From contig JAQUJQ010000038.1 in NCBI GenBank assembly GCA_028680875.1, forward strand, positions 1 through 10,851: a DNA stretch of 10,851 bases, given 5' to 3'. This document shows positions 6,985 through 10,851 of the stretch, in pieces. How positions within the stretch are numbered: position 1 is the stretch's first letter; the number at the start of each line of letters is the position of its first letter. Both the position numbers and the translations under genes were made by a program. Under the pieces are notes generated by a model. It saw only the letters and a list, made by a program, of their open reading frames with translations. It was not told where the DNA came from and did no database searches. This DNA comes from Eubacteriales bacterium. Its GTDB lineage: Bacteria; Bacillota; Clostridia; Peptostreptococcales; Anaerovoracaceae.

Positions 6985-7791
6985 ATGAATGTAATCGGTA
7001 ATTTAATTAAAGAAAGCAAAAAAATAGTAGTAAAAATCGGCAGCAATACTCTATCTGATGAAAATGGAAATGTAAATAAGGAAGCAATGCATAACATTGT
7101 GGATCAGCTTAGTGAACTGATGGAGCAAGGGAAGAGTGTCATAATTGTCTCTTCAGGAGCAGGTATTTGCGGGATTGCAGCAATAAACAAATGGCAACGA
7201 AAAGGAGATATAAATTACAAGCAGGCACTTTGTGCAATCGGACAAGTGGAACTGATGATGGCATATAAAGAAATCTTCGCTGATTATAATATCCATGTTG
7301 GGCAAATGCTCCTTTCAAGAGATGATTTTGGGGATCATATGCGCAACCTTCACATAAGAAATACTTTGTTTACTCTGGTAGATGAAGGGGTCGTTCCTAT
7401 CATAAATGAAAATGACAGTGTCAGTGTGGAAGAAATTAAAATTGGCGATAACGATACCCTTAGTGCTTTAACTGCAAATCTATGGGGTGCTGATTTGCTG
7501 ATTATAATGAGTGATATTGATGGGGTTTACGATAAAAACCCAAAAGAGAATAAAAATGTTGAGTTAATTGAAGAGGTATATGACATTGATGGTCTTTTGA
7601 CGGAAATTGATGCCAGAGGGAAAAGCCGTTTTGGTACCGGTGGAGTCTTAACGAAGATCTCTGCTGCCCGGCAAGTTAATGAATATGGGATCCCTTTGGT
7701 ATTGACGAATGGAACCAAGAGAGATATTATAAGAAAGCTAATTGATGGATCAGAAAAAGGAACAGTATTTTTTGGAAAACAAACGCATTGA
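6985..7791 (+). CDS. proB: glutamate 5-kinase, short form without PUA domain
   Basis: A 268-residue cytoplasmic amino-acid kinase that phosphorylates the gamma-carboxyl of glutamate, the first step of proline synthesis. Visible motifs: VVKIGSNTL (15-23) for phosphate binding, VSSGAG (55-60), NENDSVSVEEIKIGDNDTLS (141-160) for glutamate binding, SDIDGVYDKNP (176-186) and GTGGVLTKISAA (217-228). The protein stops where E. coli ProB continues into its PUA domain; single-domain forms are normal in many Firmicutes. ProB with this length should still be active, but feedback behaviour cannot be read from sequence. The best purine-rich site, AGGAGAG at 6958-6964, is 20 bases from the ATG, which is far, and no in-frame start lies closer, so initiation may be weak or use AGGCAGG at 6965-6971. 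proC follows after 24 bases. proA, the normal partner, is not here. Confidence 0.93.
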   Translation: MNVIGNLIKESKKIVVKIGSNTLSDENGNVNKEAMHNIVDQLSELMEQGKSVIIVSSGAGICGIAAINKWQRKGDINYKQALCAIGQVELMMAYKEIFADYNIHVGQMLLSRDDFGDHMRNLHIRNTLFTLVDEGVVPIINENDSVSVEEIKIGDNDTLSALTANLWGADLLIIMSDIDGVYDKNPKENKNVELIEEVYDIDGLLTEIDARGKSRFGTGGVLTKISAARQVNEYGIPLVLTNGTKRDIIRKLIDGSEKGTVFFGKQTH

Positions 7792-7815
7792 AATAGTAAA
7801 GAAGGAGGGCAGGAG

Positions 7816-8652
7816 ATGAAGATCGGTTTAATAGGCACCGGTAATATGGGATCCGCTATTGTGAAAGGGTATTTAGCTGCAAATCCGGGAAAAGAGAAGG
7901 ATGTCTTTGCATTTGATCAGGATAAAGCCAGATTGAAGACTCTTGCCAAGGAACTGGGTATTTGCGATTGCAACGATGGTGTAAATGTAGTAACACAAAG
8001 CGATGTATTAATTTTAGCAGTAAAGCCGGATAAAGTAGCAGAAGTTCTGCAGGAAATAGCTCCTTTCATAGATTGGGAAGAAAAGGTTTTGGTTTCAATA
8101 GCAGCAGGTGTCAGTATCGGCTTTATCGAATCTTTATGCAATGAGCATTCCGGGTATAAAGAAAAGACAAATGACTTCAGGTGTAAGGTGGTACGGGTGA
8201 TGCCTAACACTCCGGCTTTGGTTGGGAAGGGAATGAGTGCTTTATGTCGAAATTCCCAAGTAAGCGAAGAAGAGTTTAAGCATGTTTTGGATCTATTTTC
8301 GTCTGTTGGTAAGTCAGAGGAAGTGGATGAGAAATTAATGGACTGTGTTGTGGGAGTTTCCGGCAGTAGTCCGGCTTACGTCTACCTCTTTATTGAAGCC
8401 TTGGCTGACGGAGCAGTGGCTCAAGGAATGAGCAGAAAACAAGCTTATACTTTTGCAGCTCAATCAGTTTTGGGTTCTGCGGAAATGGTATTGAAATCCG
8501 ACATTCATCCGGGAGAATTAAAGGATATGGTCTGTTCTCCGGGAGGGACTACAATTGAAGCAGTAAAAGATCTGGAAAGGAATGGTTTCCGCTATGCTGT
8601 GATGGAAGCGGTTCGGGTTGCTTCCGACAAGTCAAAGGCGATGAAGAAATAA
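7816..8652 (+). CDS. proC: pyrroline-5-carboxylate reductase
   Basis: A 278-residue NAD(P)H-dependent reductase catalysing the last step of proline synthesis, pyrroline-5-carboxylate to L-proline. The N-terminal Rossmann fold has GTGNMG (7-12) and AVKP (68-71). MPNTPALVGKGM (129-140) lies at the domain junction. The C-terminal dimerisation and substrate domain carries the family signature: SGSSPAYVYLFIEALADG (182-199), then HPGELKDMVCSPGGTTIEAV (231-250). Compared with typical ProC, there is a small polar insert around 109-121 before the KVVRVMPN strand, probably a surface loop. The ATG has a very strong Shine-Dalgarno site, AAGGAGGG at 7802-7809. It lies in the proB-proC-Nudix cluster, with the Nudix gene beginning four bases after its stop. 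Confidence 0.95.
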   Translation: MKIGLIGTGNMGSAIVKGYLAANPGKEKDVFAFDQDKARLKTLAKELGICDCNDGVNVVTQSDVLILAVKPDKVAEVLQEIAPFIDWEEKVLVSIAAGVSIGFIESLCNEHSGYKEKTNDFRCKVVRVMPNTPALVGKGMSALCRNSQVSEEEFKHVLDLFSSVGKSEEVDEKLMDCVVGVSGSSPAYVYLFIEALADGAVAQGMSRKQAYTFAAQSVLGSAEMVLKSDIHPGELKDMVCSPGGTTIEAVKDLERNGFRYAVMEAVRVASDKSKAMKK

Positions 8653-8656
8653 TATT

Positions 8657-9193
8657 ATGGTTTATGAAGAAAAAACAATATCCAGCGAGATTCTGTATAA
8701 GGGAAAAATTTTAAACTTACGAAAAGATAAAATTTTTGCTGTGGGGGAACAGATTTCCCACCGGGAAATCATCGAGCATAACGGTGGCGTCGCACTTGCA
8801 GTAATAACTGATGAGGGAAAGATGGTGCTGGTCAGGCAATTTCGTAAGGCGGCTGAGAAGGTAATTTTGGAGGTGCCTGCAGGAAAGATCGACCCGGGGG
8901 AGGACCCGTTCCACTCAGCCGTTCGGGAATTGAAAGAAGAGACAGGCTATACAGCAGAGAAGATAGAGCATCTTACTTCTTTTTATTCATCTGTGGGATA
9001 TTCTGAAGAAATAATCCACTTATATATGGCTACTGGTTTAACACCGGGAGAAACAGAATTTGACAGTAATGAAGCATTGGAGATCTTGGAATGTGATCTG
9101 GATAGTTTGAAGAAAATGGTTCTTGATGGTAAAATAGAAGATGGGAAGACTATTGCAGCTATCCTAATAGCTGCTGCAAAAAAGGGGATATAA
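8657..9193 (+). CDS. nudF: NudF-like Nudix hydrolase (ADP-ribose pyrophosphatase family)
   Basis: A 178-residue Nudix hydrolase, most like NudF/YqkG ADP-ribose pyrophosphatase (ADP-ribose to AMP and ribose 5-phosphate). The Nudix box is complete at 76-98: Gly76, Glu82, then REL-K-EE-T-GY with Arg90, Glu91, Glu94, Glu95 and Gly97, which bind the catalytic metals. The N-terminal dimerisation part (SSEILYKGKILNLRKDKI, 9-26) and HREIIEHNGGVA (35-46) are family-typical. One departure: the residue 15 after the box, where ADP-ribose pyrophosphatases have Pro, is Val113. The surrounding FYSSVGYSEEIIHLYMA otherwise fits NudF. The ATG has no clear Shine-Dalgarno site and follows the proC stop by four bases, so translation may depend on coupling. 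Its last 35 bp overlap the end of spoIIM on the other strand. nudF near spoIIM and xerD is a common Firmicute arrangement. Confidence 0.87.
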   Translation: MVYEEKTISSEILYKGKILNLRKDKIFAVGEQISHREIIEHNGGVALAVITDEGKMVLVRQFRKAAEKVILEVPAGKIDPGEDPFHSAVRELKEETGYTAEKIEHLTSFYSSVGYSEEIIHLYMATGLTPGETEFDSNEALEILECDLDSLKKMVLDGKIEDGKTIAAILIAAAKKGI

Positions 9194-9779
9194 AGGATTC
9201 GACGAAACAGCCCCCCAAAACGAAGACCGCTATAATAAAAAAGAATGCTAAATAGCTGCCTATGCTTGTTATAAGGCATTTTTTTATAGCTGATGGCCCT
9301 GAAGTCAAGAGAGAAAAGGTGAAACTAAGAGAGGCCATGGCAGCTATAAGGTAGCAGGGGATAAGAATGAGATTCTGAGGAACCAGGGTCAGTAAGACCC
9401 ATAGAACCCCTTTAAAGCTAAGGGTATCAATCAGCAAAGTTGCAGAAAATCCCAAGGCAGCCCCCTTATAGATCAGAATCAGAAGAGCAGCGGGAAAGCC
9501 GATTATGGATAACCCTGCAATGGCGATAATCAGTATCAGAACTAGATTGCTGGCTACAGAACGTAAGAAAACATAAGGAAGGTCAGTTCCTGTCAATTGG
9601 GAAAGAAATAGATGGACATCCAAAAAAGCCTGGATGCTTTCTCTGTTTTCTGGTGAAAGAATGATCTCAGTAAAGACACCTACCGATATACCAAGCAAAA
9701 AGCAAAATAGAGAGATCAGTAAGACAGAGAAGTTCTGATATAGCAAAGATATTATATTGCCGGATGAACTTTTTTTCAT
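9159..9779 (-). CDS. spoIIM: stage II sporulation protein M
   Basis: A 206-residue polytopic membrane protein, part of the SpoIID-SpoIIM-SpoIIP complex that remodels septal peptidoglycan while the mother cell engulfs the forespore; in Bacillus SpoIIM holds the complex at the septum. As I remember B. subtilis SpoIIM, the matching landmarks are GLSIIGFP (89-96), LIYKGAALGFS (102-112), FKGVLW (122-127), LVPQNLILIPCYLIA (132-146) and a C-terminal SPFL (198-201). About five membrane helices are apparent: 14-40, 74-105, a short pair across 122-158, and 168-195. Length is typical. The start has AGGAGA (+ strand 9787-9792 read in reverse). Its 3' end overlaps nudF tail to tail by 35 bp and contains that operon's terminator. 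Its presence argues for an endospore former. In Bacillus it is sigma-E controlled; a sigma-E-like -10 lies upstream. Confidence 0.95.
   Translation of the reverse strand: MKKSSSGNIISLLYQNFSVLLISLFCFLLGISVGVFTEIILSPENRESIQAFLDVHLFLSQLTGTDLPYVFLRSVASNLVLILIIAIAGLSIIGFPAALLILIYKGAALGFSATLLIDTLSFKGVLWVLLTLVPQNLILIPCYLIAAMASLSFTFSLLTSGPSAIKKCLITSIGSYLAFFFIIAVFVLGGCFVESFISPFLQQLLG
9257..9285 (+). terminator. intrinsic terminator of the proB-proC-nudF operon, inside antisense spoIIM
   Basis: TGCCTAT (9257-9263) pairs with ATAAGGCA (9271-9278) with one bulged A at 9274 and a 7-base loop, directly followed by seven T (9279-9285). It acts on + strand transcripts 64 bases past nudF. No T-run exists for the opposite strand, so spoIIM transcripts should not stop here. 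Confidence 0.75.
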
Positions 9780-9825
9780 AAAAAGATCTCCTGTTATGTA
9801 AATAAAAAATTAAGGATTTATCTTT

Positions 9826-9840
9826 ATACATTCAATGTAT
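9826..9840. repeat. 15-bp perfect inverted repeat in the spoIIM/xerD divergent region
   Basis: ATACATT, a central C, then AATGTAT: perfect 7-1-7 dyad symmetry. It overlaps the -10-like box facing spoIIM and lies about 50 bp upstream of the xerD -35. It could be an operator for a dimeric regulator. Its bases do not match the Fur, PerR or Zur box sequences despite the same 7-1-7 layout. Confidence 0.45.
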
Positions 9841-9841
9841 G
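9834..9841 (-). promoter_or_regulatory. sigma-E-like -10 element for spoIIM
   Basis: Read on the - strand this is CATACATT, a full match to the sigma-E -10 consensus CATACAnT. It would place the transcript start about 47 bases before the spoIIM ATG. The -35 is weak: ACTAAA-like sequence 14 bases upstream, no clear ATA core. Sigma-E control of spoIIM is known in Bacillus, which makes the match more meaningful. Confidence 0.35.
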
Positions 9842-9893
9842 TCCACAGATTTGGTTTTAGTACTGAAATCCATAGAATGCAAGGAAATGGGGA

Positions 9894-9922
9894 TTGTCAA
9901 CCAATTGACTTTAGGCTATACT
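9894..9922 (+). promoter_or_regulatory. sigma-A promoter of the xerD-like gene
   Basis: TTGTCA (9894-9899) and TATACT (9917-9922) are separated by exactly 17 bp, each 5 of 6 to consensus. Transcription would begin near 9929, giving a leader of about 28 bases to ATG 9957. Confidence 0.65.
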
Positions 9923-9942
9923 TTAAGAACATAAAATGGATT

Positions 9943-9948
9943 GGAAGG
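9943..9948 (+). promoter_or_regulatory. ribosome binding site that decides the xerD-like start
   Basis: GGAAGG lies 8 bases before ATG 9957 and only 2 before ATG 9951. The in-frame ATG at 9936 lies upstream of this site and only about 7 bases after the predicted transcript start. Confidence 0.6.
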
Positions 9949-9956
9949 CGATGGAA

Positions 9957-10847
9957 ATGAATGAATACCTTTCACAGTTTAACAAATATTTGGAAGAGGA
10001 AAAAGGGATGTCCCAAAATTCCCTTATAGCCTATGAAAGGGATCTTACAGATTTTCAGCGTTTTATATCAGATAAAAAGATTCAAAGAGTGGATGAAATC
10101 AGCAAAACAGAAATTATCGCCTATTTGTTGCAGTTGAAAAACGATGGAAAATCTGCCGCTACAGTCAACCGGAAGTTGGCATCATTACGGGCTTTTTTCC
10201 AATATATAGTATCGCATGGAGGATTAACAGAAAATCCAACGGAAAATATTAAATCCCCCAGGATCGAAAGGAAGGAAATACAGTACCTGACAGTTACAGA
10301 AATCGAAAGACTTTTATCACAGCCGGATGATTCTATTAAAGGGATAAGGGATAAAGCATTGTTGGAGATTTTATATGCCTCCGGTATGCGGGTCAGTGAA
10401 ATTGCAGGCGCTGACCTAGAAGATATCAATTTACGGATTGGGTTCATTCTCTCTAGGGGAGAGTATGGCAAGGCCAGAATTATTCCGCTGGGACGACCGG
10501 CAAGAGCAGCGCTAGAAACCTATTTTTATGAAGGCAGACCTAAGTTGATTCGAGAAAAGAATAGGAATTGTCAAGCCTTGTTTGTGAATTACAATGGAGA
10601 ACGCCTTACAAGACAAGGTATTTGGAAATTGATAAAACAGTATGCAAAAGGAGCGGGACTTGGAAAAAAACTCACTCCCCAAATCCTTCGAAATTCTTTT
10701 GCAATACATATGATTCAAAATGGCGCGGATTTAAAATCTCTTCAGGAACTGCTGGGGCATGAAGATATCAGTGCAACACAAGTTTATCTAAGTGCATCGA
10801 AAAACCGGATTAAAGATGTCTATGACAAGACCCATCCCAGAGCGTAA
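9957..10847 (+). CDS. xerD: XerD-family tyrosine recombinase with altered catalytic residues
   Basis: A 296-residue XerC/XerD-type recombinase. XerD acts with XerC at dif to resolve chromosome dimers. The N-terminal core-binding domain (about 1-100) opens with a YLSQFNKYLEEEKGMSQNS stretch typical of XerD, and the C-terminal catalytic domain ends in the XerD-like THPRA. Catalytic positions, numbered from ATG 9957: Arg145 (GMRVSE) present; the beta-hairpin Lys aligns without gaps to Glu169 (RGEYGKAR against GKGNKER); the first His aligns to Gln242 (TPQILRNSF against SPHxLRHxF); Arg245 present, with the His after it Asn246; His268 (LLGHED) present; nucleophile Tyr277 (TQVYLS) present. Two of six catalytic residues are therefore replaced, though the frame is intact and length normal. 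It may be a slow, XerC-dependent or repurposed recombinase. Start 9957 is chosen for Shine-Dalgarno spacing and family length; an open frame begins at 9936. Location beside spoIIM matches xerD in Firmicutes. Confidence 0.85.
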   Translation: MNEYLSQFNKYLEEEKGMSQNSLIAYERDLTDFQRFISDKKIQRVDEISKTEIIAYLLQLKNDGKSAATVNRKLASLRAFFQYIVSHGGLTENPTENIKSPRIERKEIQYLTVTEIERLLSQPDDSIKGIRDKALLEILYASGMRVSEIAGADLEDINLRIGFILSRGEYGKARIIPLGRPARAALETYFYEGRPKLIREKNRNCQALFVNYNGERLTRQGIWKLIKQYAKGAGLGKKLTPQILRNSFAIHMIQNGADLKSLQELLGHEDISATQVYLSASKNRIKDVYDKTHPRA

Positions 10848-10851
10848 CAGT

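Noticed and set aside
9236..9285. Bidirectional terminator serving spoIIM as well
   Set aside because: The A-run left of the stem is too far from it to act as a T-run on the - strand, and the site is inside spoIIM coding sequence, so it cannot terminate that gene.
9826..9840. Fur, PerR or Zur box
   Set aside because: Only the 7-1-7 geometry agrees; the base pattern lacks the GATAAT, TTATAAT or CGTAAT cores.
9905..9910. TTGACT as a second -35 for the xerD-like gene
   Set aside because: No -10-like hexamer lies 16-18 bp downstream; the TTGTCA/TATACT pair is far better.
1..10851. CRISPR arrays, tRNA or rRNA genes, insertion sequences, prophage
   Set aside because: No spaced direct repeats, no cloverleaf or rRNA sequence, no transposase. 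The only recombinase is the XerD-like gene in its usual chromosomal neighbourhood.

Overview
The window looks like chromosomal DNA from an endospore-forming Clostridia-class Firmicute. Base composition is AT-rich (about 40% G+C by eye), Shine-Dalgarno sites are purine-rich and strong, GTG and TTG starts occur, a SpoIIM gene is present, and the type IV pilus genes are of the Gram-positive kind with no PilP or PilQ. The species cannot be named from this sequence. Every gene but one (spoIIM) lies on the + strand.

Positions 1-6894 hold a compact type IV pilus locus: two prepilins (78-446 and 579-1022), a fused PilM-PilN protein, PilO, prepilin peptidase PilD, extension ATPase PilB and platform protein PilC. 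The prepilins are cut by PilD. PilB drives PilC to extract pilin from the membrane, and PilMN with PilO couples ATPase and platform to the trans-membrane alignment complex. No retraction ATPase (PilT) is present in the window. A clear hairpin plus T-run lies between the first pilin and the rest of the operon, which should let the first (probably major) pilin be made in excess. The first bases of the window resemble the 3' edge of a cyclic-di-GMP-I riboswitch, but too little is visible to be sure.

Positions 6985-9193 hold proB (a short glutamate 5-kinase without PUA domain), proC (pyrroline-5-carboxylate reductase) and a NudF-like Nudix hydrolase, closely spaced. proA is missing from the cluster. 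No terminator separates pilC from proB, so read-through is possible, although a weak promoter candidate lies in the 90-bp gap. The operon seems to end at an intrinsic terminator (9257-9285) that lies inside the antisense-oriented 3' part of spoIIM.

Positions 9159-9779 (- strand) encode SpoIIM, a forespore-engulfment membrane protein. It overlaps the Nudix gene tail to tail by 35 bp. The 177-bp divergent region holds a very good sigma-A promoter for the last gene and, facing spoIIM, a sigma-E-like -10 inside a 15-bp palindrome. The last gene (9957-10847) is a XerD-family tyrosine recombinase in the usual Firmicute neighbourhood of nudF and spoIIM. It keeps the nucleophilic Tyr and both catalytic Arg residues but shows Glu and Gln where XerD has the catalytic Lys and first catalytic His. 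That is the most unusual signal I found.
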